A DNA stretch of 45,441 nt from NCBI GenBank assembly GCA_018267055.1, contig JAFDZF010000122.1:1-45441 (forward strand). Direction: 5' to 3'. Positions 22,499-30,395 of this stretch are shown in pieces; the first letter of the stretch is position 1, and each line of letters opens with the position of its first letter. This stretch comes from Bacteroidota bacterium (GTDB lineage Bacteria; Bacteroidota; Bacteroidia; Flavobacteriales_F; PHOS-HE28). Made by a program: the position numbers and the translations under genes. The notes under the pieces were generated by a model, which did not search any database, was not told the DNA's origin, and was given only the letters and a program-made list of their open reading frames with translations.

Positions 22499-22533
22499 GC
22501 GAAGTAACAAAACCCTATCGGATAAGTAGGATT
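22499..22533 (-). promoter_or_regulatory. AT-rich inverted repeat and -7-like box before the thioesterase gene
   Basis: On the plus strand AACCCTA (22511-22517) and TAGGATT (22527-22533) form an imperfect inverted repeat with 9 nt between. TATCGGATA lies inside as a smaller palindrome. A TACTTCGC box on the minus strand (22499-22506) lies 22 nt before ATG 22477. The repeat sits where an Rrf2-type regulator could block or guide RNA polymerase. Confidence 0.4.
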
Positions 22534-22987
22534 ATTTTTTCCGCACGCTTGTGCGACGCTTCCGCAAGCGCTGCTCACGCTGGAGCAGGTCGGCCAGGGT
22601 GGCGGCCTGGAGCATGTCCACGGTGGCCACGCGGATGGCGAGGAAGACGTCGCGGATGGCGCAGGTGGCCTCATCCACGCATTCCTCGCAGCGGGCGTAG
22701 AAGTTGAGCGACACGCAGGGCACCAGGGCGATGGCCCCGCTGAAGAGGCGCACCACTTCGGCGGTCGCGATGCGCTCGGGCGGCTGGCGCAGCCAGTGGC
22801 CGCCGCCCCGGCCCTTCCGCGAGCCCACCAGGCCCGCCTTGCGCAGGTCGAGCAGGATGGCCTCGAGGAACTTCACCGGCACCCGCGCCCGTTCCGCGAT
22901 CACCGCGGCGGACAGCGGTCCCTCCTCCTGCGCACGCGCCAGCACGAGCAGGGCGTTGAGGCCGTACTTGGTGCGCATGTTCAGCAT
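22532..22987 (-). CDS. Rrf2 family regulator with cysteine cluster
   Basis: A 151-residue winged-HTH protein. The start M-L-N-M-R-T-K-Y-G-L-N-A-L-L-V-L-A-R and the G-R-G-G-G-H-W-L beta-wing are diagnostic of Rrf2. A Cys cluster C-x8-C-x2-C-x5-C near residues 91-109 resembles the Fe-S-binding loop of IscR/NsrR/RsrR-type members, so it probably senses redox state, nitric oxide or Fe-S status (inference). It is the first gene of a minus-strand run with a thioesterase and a peroxiredoxin. ATG 22987 has a TATCTTTC box 4 nt upstream; ATG 22978 (M-R-T-K-Y-G) is an alternative. The C-terminus is Arg/Lys-rich. Confidence 0.9.
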   Translation of the reverse strand: MLNMRTKYGLNALLVLARAQEEGPLSAAVIAERARVPVKFLEAILLDLRKAGLVGSRKGRGGGHWLRQPPERIATAEVVRLFSGAIALVPCVSLNFYARCEECVDEATCAIRDVFLAIRVATVDMLQAATLADLLQREQRLRKRRTSVRKK

Positions 22988-22991
22988 GGGG

Positions 22992-22999
22992 GAAAGATA
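22992..22999 (-). promoter_or_regulatory. Putative -7 box, N4 before ATG 22987
   Basis: TATCTTTC, then cccc, then ATG 22987 on the minus strand. Confidence 0.5.
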
Positions 23000-23039
23000 G
23001 CGGGACGGCCCGCGGCCTCCCTGCACCACATGCGCCGGC

Positions 23040-23047
23040 TATCTTGC
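23040..23047 (+). promoter_or_regulatory. Putative -7 box of the acyltransferase gene
   Basis: TATCTTGC, 15 nt before ATG 23063. It is divergent from the rrf2 promoter. Confidence 0.5.
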
Positions 23048-23062
23048 CCGGGCCACCACCGC

Positions 23063-24139
23063 ATGAAAGGCATCACGCACTTCCCCGGGCTCAGCGGCAT
23101 CCGGGCGATAGCGGCCCTGACCGTGGTGCTGTGCCATACGGACCAGTTCACCAAGCTCTTCGGGCTGCCCGCGCTGGGCTTCCACCGCACCGGCGTGGCC
23201 GCGAACGCGGTGGACCTGTTCTTCGTGCTGAGCGGGTTCCTGATCACCTACCTGCTGCTGCAGGAGAAGGAGGCCCATGGCGCCATCGCCGCCGGGCGGT
23301 TCTACCTGCGGCGCATCCTGCGGATCTGGCCCGCCTACTACCTGGCCATGGGGCTCGCGCTCGTGCTCGCCGCCGTGGGCTGGGCGCCCTGGCCGGCCGA
23401 CACCTGGACGGCGGTGGCCTTCTACCTCCTGCTGGCCGCCAATGCCGGCTATGTGCTGGGGCACGTGCTCAAGGCGGCGGTGCCCTTGTGGTCCGTGGGT
23501 GTGGAGGAGCAGTTCTACCTGCTCTGGCCCCACGTGGTGGGACGCGTGCGGCGCACCGACCGGGCGATCATCGCCGTGATCCTGCTCTACTTGGGCGTGA
23601 AGCTCGCCGTCCATACATATGCGGGCCCGGGCTCGGCGGCCTACGAGTTCCTGTACCTGACCCGCATCGACATCCTGGGCCTGGGCGCCCTGGGAGCGTA
23701 TTGGGTGCATACCGACCACCGCATCCTCCGCCCGCTCTTCCACAAAGGGGTACAGGCGCTGGCCTGGGTGCTGCTCGCCGGCATGCTGCTGGTCCGCCCG
23801 GCCCACCTTTACTCCTTCATCGACCCGGAGGTGAACGCCTTGGTGCACCTGGTGCTCATCCTGAACGTGGCCGCGAACCCGGGGACGCTCCTGCGCCTGG
23901 AGCATCCCGTGCTGCGCTACCTAGGCCGCATCTCGTACGGCATCTACCTCTACCACATGATCGTAATCCACGCCCTGGCCGCGCTGGCCGCGCGCTGGGG
24001 GCTGCCGGTCACGCATGCGGCCATCTACCTCACGGTGGTGCCGGGGACGCTGCTCGTCGCCCACCTTTCCTACACCTACTACGAGTCGATCTTCCTGCGC
24101 TGGAAGCACCGCTATGCGGTGGTCCCTTCCACGGCCTGA
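23063..24139 (+). CDS. Membrane acyltransferase, acyltransferase-3 (OafA-like) family
   Basis: A 358-residue inner-membrane protein with about ten helices. Family hallmarks are F-P-G-L-S-G-I-R-A-I-A-A-L near the start with V-L-C-H, then V-D-L-F-F-V-L-S-G-F-L-I-T near 52-64, the R-R-I-L-R-I-W-P-A-Y-Y basic stretch near 85-95, and 'LWSVGVEEQFYLLWP' near 144-158. Such enzymes O-acylate surface polysaccharides, lipids or peptidoglycan using acyl groups carried across the membrane. The acceptor is unknown. It is convergent with the nucleotide-sugar epimerase gene only 4 bp away, which also points to surface glycan work. Confidence 0.93.
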   Translation: MKGITHFPGLSGIRAIAALTVVLCHTDQFTKLFGLPALGFHRTGVAANAVDLFFVLSGFLITYLLLQEKEAHGAIAAGRFYLRRILRIWPAYYLAMGLALVLAAVGWAPWPADTWTAVAFYLLLAANAGYVLGHVLKAAVPLWSVGVEEQFYLLWPHVVGRVRRTDRAIIAVILLYLGVKLAVHTYAGPGSAAYEFLYLTRIDILGLGALGAYWVHTDHRILRPLFHKGVQALAWVLLAGMLLVRPAHLYSFIDPEVNALVHLVLILNVAANPGTLLRLEHPVLRYLGRISYGIYLYHMIVIHALAALAARWGLPVTHAAIYLTVVPGTLLVAHLSYTYYESIFLRWKHRYAVVPSTA

Positions 24140-24143
24140 CGCC

Positions 24144-25115
24144 TCAACGGAGGTGTTCCACGTACCACGGCACCGCCCGATCCAGGCCGTCCGCCAGGCT
24201 GTAGCGGGGAACATAGCCCAGCAGGTCGCGCGCCTTGGTGATGTCGGCCAGGGAGGCCCGGACATCGCCCGGACGCTCGGGCGCATGCTCCACGCCCACG
24301 GCGGCCACGGCCGGGTCGCCCACCGCCAGGCGCTCGCGCAACCGGTCCACCAGCGTGAGCAGGTCGCAGCTGGTCCCGCAGGCGATGTTGAACACCTCGC
24401 CGGCCGCCGCGAGCGGGGCGTCCAGGGCGCAGCGCACCGCGTCCACCGCATTGCCCACATAGGTGAAGTCGCGCGTCTGCCGGCCGTCACCATGGATGCG
24501 GGGCGGCTCGTGCCGCAGGAACGCGCGGATGAACTTGGGGATGGCCGCGGCGTACGGCCCCTCCGGGTCCTGGCGCTCGCCGAAGACGTTGAAGAAGCGC
24601 AGCCCCACCACCTCGGTGCCGTGCATGCGGTGGTAGAGGTTCGCATAGGCCTCGTCCATGCTCTTGGTCACCGCGTAGGGCGAGAGCGGGCGGCCCTCCG
24701 TGCCCTCCTTCTTCGGCAGCACGGGACTGTCGCCGTACACGCTGCTGCTGCTGGCGTACACGATGCGGCGGACGCCTGCGGCGCGGGCGGCCTCGAGCAG
24801 GCCCAGGAAGCCGGCCAGGTTGGTCGCTTCGCTCTCCAGCGGCGTGGCGATGGAGCGCGGCACACTGCCTAAGGCGGCCAGGTGCGCTACGTCCCGCACA
24901 CCGTCCAGCGCCGCCCGCAGGTCGGCCATGGCGCGGATATCGCCTTGGATGAAGGTGAAGCCGGGCCGGCCCTCCAGGTGCGCGATGTTGGCCCGCTTGC
25001 CGGTGACCAGGTTGTCGAAGCAGCGCACCGGCCGCCCCGCGGCCACAAGGGCATCGCAGAGGTGCGAACCGATGAAGCCGGCCCCACCGGTGACCAGGAT
25101 GGGAGGATGCGCCAT
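24144..25115 (-). CDS. UDP-sugar 4-epimerase-like extended SDR
   Basis: A 323-residue protein. The NAD loop is V-T-G-G-A-G-F-I-G-S-H (8-18), S-S-S-S-V-Y-G-D near 122-129 and Y-A-V-T-K (catalytic Tyr and Lys, near 146-150) follow, then F-F-N-V-F-G-E-R-Q and R-D-F-T-Y-V-G-N. This is closest to the WbpP/GalE-type UDP-N-acetylglucosamine or UDP-glucose 4-epimerases. It supplies sugars for surface polysaccharides. The longer open frame to 25550 overlaps rny and is rejected. No -7 box was seen; it lies 68 bp after rny on the same strand and may be read from the rny operon. Confidence 0.92.
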   Translation of the reverse strand: MAHPPILVTGGAGFIGSHLCDALVAAGRPVRCFDNLVTGKRANIAHLEGRPGFTFIQGDIRAMADLRAALDGVRDVAHLAALGSVPRSIATPLESEATNLAGFLGLLEAARAAGVRRIVYASSSSVYGDSPVLPKKEGTEGRPLSPYAVTKSMDEAYANLYHRMHGTEVVGLRFFNVFGERQDPEGPYAAAIPKFIRAFLRHEPPRIHGDGRQTRDFTYVGNAVDAVRCALDAPLAAAGEVFNIACGTSCDLLTLVDRLRERLAVGDPAVAAVGVEHAPERPGDVRASLADITKARDLLGYVPRYSLADGLDRAVPWYVEHLR

Positions 25116-25183
25116 CGGTCCGGTGCAGGAGACGGACGCGGGGCAGGGCGATGCGCTTCCTGCTCCTGCGCCTCCCCTGCGTG

Positions 25184-26731
25184 TTACTTCGCCACGGCCA
25201 TCGAGCGCTTCTCGCGGATCACCACGATCTTCACCTGGCCGGGATAGGTCATTTCGTTCTGGATGCGCTCGGCGATGCTCATGCTCATGGCATCGGCCTG
25301 CTGGTCGGTCACGCGCTCGCTCTCCACCATCACGCGCAGCTCGCGGCCGGCCTGGATGGCGAAGGCCTTGGTGACGCCCTGGTAGCTCATCGCCAGGCCC
25401 TCGAGGTCCTTGAGCCGCTGGATGTACTGTTCCACCGCCTCGCGCCGTGCGCCGGGGCGTGCGCCGCTGATGGCGTCGCAGGCCTGCACGATGGGCGAGA
25501 GCAGGGTGGTCATCTCGATCTCGTCGTGGTGGGCGCCGATGGCGTTGCACACGTCGGGCTTCTCGCCGTACTTCTCGGCCAGCTTCATGCCCAGCAGGGC
25601 GTGCGGCAGCTCGGGCTCCTCGTCGGGCACCTTGCCGATGTCGTGCAGCAGGCCGGCGCGCTTGGCCGCCTTCACGTTGAGGCCCAGTTCGGCGGCCATG
25701 GTGGCGCTGAGGTTGGCCACCTCGCGGCTGTGCTGGAGCAGGTTCTGGCCGTAGCTGCTGCGGTAGCGCATGCGGCCCACCATGCGGATCAGCTCACCGT
25801 GCAGGCCGTGGATGCCCAGGTCGATGCAGGTGCGCTTGCCGATCTCCATGATCTCCTCCTCGAGGTGCTTCTTCGTCTTGGCCACGATCTCCTCGATGCG
25901 GCCCGGGTGGATGCGGCCGTCCTTCACCAGCTGGTGCAGGGCCAGGCGGGCCATCTCGCGGCGCACCGGGTCGAAGCAGCTGAGGATGATGGCGCCCGGG
26001 GTGTCGTCCACCACGATCTCCACGCCGGTGGCCTCCTCCAGGGTGCGGATGTTGCGGCCCTCGCGGCCGATGATGCGGCCCTTCACGTCGTCGTTGTCGA
26101 TCTGGAAGGTGCTCACCGAGTTCTCCACGGCGTGCTCGGTGGCCACGCGCTGGATGGTCTGGATGACGATGCGCTTGGCCTCCTTGTTGGCGCTGAGCTT
26201 GGCCTCCTCGGTGACCTCCTTGATGTGGGCCATGGCGGCGGTGCGGGCCTCATCGCGCAGGCTGTCCATGAGCTGCTTCTTGGCCTCCTCGGCGTTCAGC
26301 CCGCTGATCTTCTCCAGCTGCTGCACCTGCTTCTCGTGGTTCTTCTCCACCTCCTCCTTGCGGCGGTCGATGCCCTGCATCTTCTGCTCCAGGTCGCGCT
26401 TGAGGCCGTCCAGCTGCTTCTCCTTGTTCGCGATGTCCTGCTGCTGGCGGCTGAGCTGCTGCTCGCGCTGCTTGCTCTTCTCCAGGCCCTGCTGGATGCG
26501 CTTGTCCTTCTCGCGGGCCTCGCGCTCATGCTCTTCCTTGAGCTGGAGGAACTTCTCCTTGGCCTGCACCATCTTCTCCTTCTTGAGGGCTTCGCCTTCG
26601 GCCTCGGCCTCGTGGAGGATGGCCTCCCGGCGTTTCTTCATCAGGTTGTTGAGCAGGACGTACACGATGGCGCCGCCGGCGACGAGGCCGACGACCGCTC
26701 CGATCAGGGTCGCGATGATGTCAAGATCCAT
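25184..26731 (-). CDS. rny: Ribonuclease Y
   Basis: A 515-residue membrane-anchored endoribonuclease that starts decay of mRNA. Order of parts: one N-terminal helix (about 7-28), a long charged coiled coil (about 30-190), a KH domain with [12 protein letters not shown] near 220-231, and an HD domain with the metal-binding H-S-R-E-V and H-D-I-G-K pairs (around 335 and 365) followed by G-A-H-H-D-E-I-E. The length is normal. It lies 57 bp after zapA on the same strand, as part of a cluster with a coiled-coil protein; rny next to zapA is common in Bacteroidota. No promoter was seen directly upstream, so it is probably transcribed from upstream of 27405. Confidence 0.97.
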   Translation of the reverse strand: MDLDIIATLIGAVVGLVAGGAIVYVLLNNLMKKRREAILHEAEAEGEALKKEKMVQAKEKFLQLKEEHEREAREKDKRIQQGLEKSKQREQQLSRQQQDIANKEKQLDGLKRDLEQKMQGIDRRKEEVEKNHEKQVQQLEKISGLNAEEAKKQLMDSLRDEARTAAMAHIKEVTEEAKLSANKEAKRIVIQTIQRVATEHAVENSVSTFQIDNDDVKGRIIGREGRNIRTLEEATGVEIVVDDTPGAIILSCFDPVRREMARLALHQLVKDGRIHPGRIEEIVAKTKKHLEEEIMEIGKRTCIDLGIHGLHGELIRMVGRMRYRSSYGQNLLQHSREVANLSATMAAELGLNVKAAKRAGLLHDIGKVPDEEPELPHALLGMKLAEKYGEKPDVCNAIGAHHDEIEMTTLLSPIVQACDAISGARPGARREAVEQYIQRLKDLEGLAMSYQGVTKAFAIQAGRELRVMVESERVTDQQADAMSMSIAERIQNEMTYPGQVKIVVIREKRSMAVAK

Positions 26732-26788
26732 TGTCCACTGTTTTTTTCAGCGGACCATGCGGTGCTCCGGGAGCGAAGGGGGATGGAC

Positions 26789-27094
26789 CTAGCCGTTGAG
26801 CTCGTTGAGGAGGCGATCCAACTCGTCGAGGACCTCCGCGTCGGCGGGGGGAGGCTGTGGCCGGGCCGCGTTGAGGGCGCGGGTGGTCACTTCCAGGGCC
26901 GCCATGGCCAGCAGGTCCTGCTTGTCGGTCATGGGGTACCCCGACCGCAAGCGAGCGATGCTCTCATTGATCTCTTGGGCGGCCAGACGGATCTGTTCCT
27001 CCTCATCGGGATGGATGGTGAGGGGGTAGGCCCGTCCGGCCAGTTCGATCCTGATCGATAGTTCGTCCATGGTGGAGGGGGATGCCGCGGTCAT
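26789..27094 (-). CDS. zapA: Cell division protein ZapA
   Basis: A 101-residue FtsZ-associated protein. It has the globular head with S-I-R-I-E-L-A-G-R-A-Y-P-L-T-I followed by E-E-Q-I-R-L-A-A-Q-E-I-N-E-S-I and D-K-Q-D-L-L-A-M-A-A-L-E. The C-terminal part is a coiled coil that forms tetramers. ZapA bundles FtsZ filaments at midcell. I chose ATG 27094, because it overlaps the stop codon of the upstream gene as ATGA (translational coupling); ATG 27070 (M-D-E-L) is the alternative. It is followed by rny. Confidence 0.92.
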   Translation of the reverse strand: MTAASPSTMDELSIRIELAGRAYPLTIHPDEEEQIRLAAQEINESIARLRSGYPMTDKQDLLAMAALEVTTRALNAARPQPPPADAEVLDELDRLLNELNG

Positions 27095-27405
27095 GCGTTC
27101 AACAGCGCCAGACAGCGGTCGATCTCGTTCACCAGTTCGTCGATCCGTTCCTTCGTTCCTGAACGGTCTACGGCCACCGGGGGGGCGGCCTTCACCGAGC
27201 GGAGGACCTCGTTCTCCCGTTCCAGCTCGGCGATGCGGGCCTGCAGCACGTCCGCAGCACGCTGACGGTCACGCAGTTCGGTCTCCAGGGAGGTGACCGA
27301 GGCCTGCGCACGCGCCCGCTCGCGCTGCAACACCTGCACCTGGGTGCGGGCGGTACGGATGCGTTCGGCCAGTTCGCTCATGGCTGGGTGGGAAGACACG
27401 GACAT
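27091..27405 (-). CDS. Small coiled-coil protein upstream of zapA (ZapB-like position)
   Basis: A protein of 104 residues (96 if it starts at ATG 27381). Almost the whole chain is a predicted coiled coil (A-E-R-I-R-T-A-R-T-Q-V-Q-V-L to I-A-E-L-E-R-E-N-E-V-L). It ends I-D-E-L-V-N-E-I-D-R-C-L-A-L-L, which resembles the end of ZapA and of short Bacteroidota division-associated coiled coils. The ATGA overlap with zapA suggests that it works with ZapA in cell division; that is inference. A TATATTTG box lies 10 nt before ATG 27405, so ATG 27381 with a 25-nt leader is equally possible. Confidence 0.78.
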   Translation of the reverse strand: MSVSSHPAMSELAERIRTARTQVQVLQRERARAQASVTSLETELRDRQRAADVLQARIAELERENEVLRSVKAAPPVAVDRSGTKERIDELVNEIDRCLALLNA

Positions 27406-27415
27406 GGTCCGAGGC

Positions 27416-27423
27416 CAAATATA
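27416..27423 (-). promoter_or_regulatory. Canonical -7 box of the coiled-coil/zapA/rny cluster
   Basis: TATATTTG on the minus strand, a perfect TAnnTTTG match, 10 nt before ATG 27405 and 34 nt before ATG 27381. Confidence 0.6.
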
Positions 27424-27545
27424 GCGGCGTCCATGAACGCAGCATGCCGTTTGTTTGAACGCTGCGCTGTTGATCGAGGCCGGGGGCCGGGCGATCGGGT
27501 GCCGGAACGCCGCGGGTAGCTTGCGGCCCACCGCGTTCGGACACG

Positions 27546-27553
27546 CATCTTGA
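27546..27553 (+). promoter_or_regulatory. Putative -7 box of the M23 peptidase gene
   Basis: CATCTTGA, 21 nt before ATG 27575. One mismatch to TAnCTTGn. Confidence 0.35.
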
Positions 27554-27574
27554 ACCGGTGGATCAACGGAAATA

Positions 27575-29161
27575 ATGCTTGGATCGAACACGAACATCCT
27601 CCTGATCGGCAGCCTTTTGTTCGCCATCAGCTCATCCGCTCAAAAAAACCCCTCTCCCCCCGCCTTCCTGCCGCCGATGGACCTGCCCATCGAACTGTCG
27701 GGCAACTTCATGGAGCTGCGGTCGGACCATTTCCACTCCGGGCTGGACATGAAGACGCAGGGCCGGGAGGGCTTCCCCGTGAAGGCCGCGGGTGACGGCT
27801 GGGTGAGCCGCATCAAGATCAGCCCCTGGGGCTATGGCAAGGCGGTGTACATCGACCACCCGAACGGCTATACCACGGTGTACGGTCACCTGCGCGACCT
27901 GGCCGGGCCGGTGGCCGAAGCCGCCCTGGACGCCCAGTACAAGGCCCACAGCTTCGACGTGGACCTGCCTTTCGAGCCGGGCAAACTGCCCGTGACGGCC
28001 GGACAGGTGATCGCCCACAGCGGCAACACCGGCGGCTCCTCGGCCCCGCACCTGCACTTCGAGGTGCGCCGCACCAGCGACCAGCATGCCCTGGACCCCG
28101 AGGCCTACGGGATGGAGGTGCCGGACAAGGTGCCCCCGACGATCCTGGGGGTGCGCATCGACCCGCTGGACAGCGCCGCCCGCACCAGCCCCTACCCCGC
28201 CGGCGCCAAAGGCTTCGCCGTGGCCGCGAAGAACGACACCACCTACCTCCTCAAGGCGGGATCGCTCCCCGCGGCCTTCGGCACGGTGGGCCTTTCGGTG
28301 AACGTGATCGACCGCTACAGCAACAGCGCGAACGCCTGCGGCATCCGCCACCTGGAGGTGAGCGTGGACGGCACGCCGGTGTTCAGCGCGCACCTGGACG
28401 AGGTGGACTTCGGCCTACAGCGGTATGCCGACGCCTACATGGACTACCGGCTGTTCAAGGCCAACGACATGAACTACAACCGCTGCTACAAGCTGCCGAA
28501 CAACAAGCTGGCGCTCTACGGCAACGAGCCCGCCCAGGGCCGCATCGCGGTGACGCCCGGCAAGGACCATGCGGTGCAGGTGCGCGCCACCGACGCCAAC
28601 GGCAACAGCAGCACCCTCACCTTCGTGCTGCACGGGGCCACCGCGGCGGAGGCGAAGGCCTGGGCCCCGCGGCCCGCCGGGGGCGAGCTCTTCCGCTACG
28701 ACCGGGAGAACGTGCTGGCCAATGCCGACCTGCGGTTCACGCTGCCGCCCAACGCCCTCTATGCCGATGAGCGCATCACCTACGTGCATGCCGCAGGCCC
28801 CGAGCGGGCGCTTTCGCGCGTGCACCACCTGCACACCCCGTTCACCCCGCTGCACGTGGCGGGCGAACTGAAGCTGCGCGCCGTCACCGCCCCGCCCAAA
28901 GGCCTGGAAAGCAAGGCGCTCATCGTCCGGCTGGACGAGAAGGGCCGGCCCACCGCCATCGGGGGCAACTACGCCGACGGCTGGGTGACCGCCAAGGTGA
29001 AGGCCTTCGGGAACTACACGGTGATGCTGGACACGGTGCCGCCCACCATCGTGGACCTGGACCTGAAGGCGGCCATGGCCGGACGCCCCAGCTTCCGGCT
29101 GCGCATCGGCGACGACCTGTCGGGCGTGGACCAGTGGGCGGGCAAGCTGGACGGGGAGTAG
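27575..29161 (+). CDS. Exported M23 (LytM) peptidase, C-terminus cut by an in-frame TAG
   Basis: A 528-residue protein with a signal peptide (hydrophobic 8-20, cleavage after S-S-A before Gln24). The M23 domain at about 45-175 has a complete LytM zinc site: H-S-G-L-D near 55-59, the later G-H-L pair near 108, and A-P-H-L-H-F-E near 160-166. It should cut peptidoglycan cross-bridges or act as an outer-membrane or envelope lytic factor. The rest is several beta-sandwich domains of the kind found in the Bacteroidota M23 family. Translation stops at TAG 29159-29161, yet the same frame continues with family-like sequence to a second TAG at 29306. The catalytic domain is intact, so the truncated protein may still work. 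Confidence 0.9.
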   Translation: MLGSNTNILLIGSLLFAISSSAQKNPSPPAFLPPMDLPIELSGNFMELRSDHFHSGLDMKTQGREGFPVKAAGDGWVSRIKISPWGYGKAVYIDHPNGYTTVYGHLRDLAGPVAEAALDAQYKAHSFDVDLPFEPGKLPVTAGQVIAHSGNTGGSSAPHLHFEVRRTSDQHALDPEAYGMEVPDKVPPTILGVRIDPLDSAARTSPYPAGAKGFAVAAKNDTTYLLKAGSLPAAFGTVGLSVNVIDRYSNSANACGIRHLEVSVDGTPVFSAHLDEVDFGLQRYADAYMDYRLFKANDMNYNRCYKLPNNKLALYGNEPAQGRIAVTPGKDHAVQVRATDANGNSSTLTFVLHGATAAEAKAWAPRPAGGELFRYDRENVLANADLRFTLPPNALYADERITYVHAAGPERALSRVHHLHTPFTPLHVAGELKLRAVTAPPKGLESKALIVRLDEKGRPTAIGGNYADGWVTAKVKAFGNYTVMLDTVPPTIVDLDLKAAMAGRPSFRLRIGDDLSGVDQWAGKLDGE

Positions 29162-29308
29162 ATCCTGCTGGAGTACGAGCCGAAGTCGCGGACCCTGACC
29201 CACACCTTCGACCGGTACAGCAGCAAGCCGGGCAAGCACACCTTCACCCTGGAGCTGGCGGACGAGCGGGGGAACCGGCGCACGTTCACGCAGGCGTTCA
29301 CGCGCTAG
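29162..29308 (+). pseudogene. In-frame continuation of the M23 peptidase after the premature stop
   Basis: 48 codons in the same frame as the M23 gene encode I-L-L-E-Y-E-P-K-S-R-T-L-T, then F-D-R-Y and G-K-H-T-F-T-L-E-L-A-D-E-R-G-N-R, ending A-F-T-R and TAG. I recall that family members end with a strand of the form 'D-G-x-W-(I/V)-L-x-E-Y'. The stop TAG is one base from TGG (Trp) at just the Trp position. So it is a nonsense change, a sequencing error or readthrough. Confidence 0.7.
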
Positions 29309-29435
29309 CAGATCCCTGATCCTGAAGGGGTCGGACCGCGGACGGCCATCGCGTTCCCTGGACCACCCGGCCGGGAAGCCGGGGGACGCAACCGTTCGCC
29401 CCGGGGGTGCGTAACAGCCTCCCGACCGAACGCAT

Positions 29436-30149
29436 ATGCCATACCGCCCCTTCCCCGCAAGGCCGACGATGGCTCTCCCCCTCCTCGTACTGCTGACCGG
29501 CGGCTGCGGCCATTCCCTGCTGCAGCGCCGGGTGACCGAAGGCGTGATCGAATACGCCATCACCTTCCCGGACTACGACCCCAACGGCCTGATGGCCGGC
29601 ATGCTGCCGGAGAAGACCACCCTGAGCTTCAACGAGGAGCGGCAGGCGGTGGACCTGAGCGCCGGCATGGGCATCTTCCGCACCAGCATGGTGGTGAACA
29701 CCCCCGAGAAGGTGATGGACTACCACATGAGCGTGATGAGCAAGCGGCTGGTGGCCGAACTGCATCCGCGCGACCTGCAGGCCTTCAACAAGGAGTCGCA
29801 GGCCCTCACGATCCTCTACACCAACGAGGTGGACACCATCGCGGGCTACCCCTGCAAGAAGGCCGTGGCCGTGTACAACGGCATCGGCCAGCCGGAGGTG
29901 GAGCTGTGGTACACCGATGCCATCGAGATGGACGCCCCGAACTGGTACGGCCCCTTCAGCGAGATCCCCGGCGTGCTGCTGCGCTATGAGATGATCCAGT
30001 ACGGCATCCGCATGCAGCTGAACGCCACCTCGGTGACCCCCGGCCCGGTGGACGCCAGCAAGTTCGCCCTGAAGGAGGACCACGAGAAGGTGGCCCCCGA
30101 GGTGCTCCACCACGAGCTGGAGGAGGTGCTGGGCACTTTCACGCATTAG
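29436..30149 (+). CDS. Putative lipoprotein, DUF4412/GLPGLI-like
   Basis: A 237-residue protein. The N-terminus has a hydrophobic run ending L-T-G-G-C (Cys24 from ATG 29436), a lipobox, so it is probably a lipoprotein of the outer membrane or inner membrane periplasmic face. The body starts V-T-E-G-V-I-E-Y-A-I-T-F-P and has I-A-G-Y-P-C-K-K-A-V near 145-154 and V-E-L-W-Y-T near 163-168, which is the pattern of DUF4412 and GLPGLI proteins of Bacteroidota ('x-G-Y-x-C-K-K-A' followed by the 'W-Y-T' strand). Function is unknown. ATG 29469 is an alternative start. The 127 bp before it hold no clear promoter box. Confidence 0.82.
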   Translation: MPYRPFPARPTMALPLLVLLTGGCGHSLLQRRVTEGVIEYAITFPDYDPNGLMAGMLPEKTTLSFNEERQAVDLSAGMGIFRTSMVVNTPEKVMDYHMSVMSKRLVAELHPRDLQAFNKESQALTILYTNEVDTIAGYPCKKAVAVYNGIGQPEVELWYTDAIEMDAPNWYGPFSEIPGVLLRYEMIQYGIRMQLNATSVTPGPVDASKFALKEDHEKVAPEVLHHELEEVLGTFTH

Positions 30150-30295
30150 GCCCACTGCGGTCACGCGCCACCGAGCGCGGCAGGACGACACGGCCATCCG
30201 GTCACGCCGGGCCTGCGGGAGCAGGGCTTCCCCAAGCACAGACCGCTGTTGATAATAGGAGGCGCGGGCCGCCCGTTGCTCCCTGGCCCCCCGGG

Positions 30296-30303
30296 TAGTT
30301 TTG
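30296..30303 (+). promoter_or_regulatory. Putative -7 box of ftsK
   Basis: TAGTTTTG, a perfect TAnnTTTG match, with TTG at 30276-30278 as a possible -33 element (17 nt spacer). It leaves a leader of about 85 nt before ATG 30396. The other ~145 bp of the gap 30150-30295 show nothing else. Confidence 0.45.
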
Positions 30304-30395
30304 GCCATCCCGGCCCCGGATACGACCGTGGGCGGGCGCAATCCCCTTCCCCTTTGGCCAGCGAACGCAAGAACAAGGTCCGCGAGGAGCCCGTC

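Noticed and set aside
25151-27061. A 636-codon plus-strand frame, rich in Leu, opposite rny and zapA
   Set aside because: The Leu-rich sequence mirrors the Glu/Lys-rich coiled coil of RNase Y in antisense. No known family.
27427-27574. A 6S RNA gene next to zapA, as in gamma-proteobacteria
   Set aside because: The gap has no long hairpin with a central bubble, and I could see no conserved 6S features.
27630-27665. A7 and C6 runs at the start of the M23 gene as a phase-variable tract
   Set aside because: The runs are short and encode ordinary residues after the signal peptide; there is no sign of variation in one sequence.
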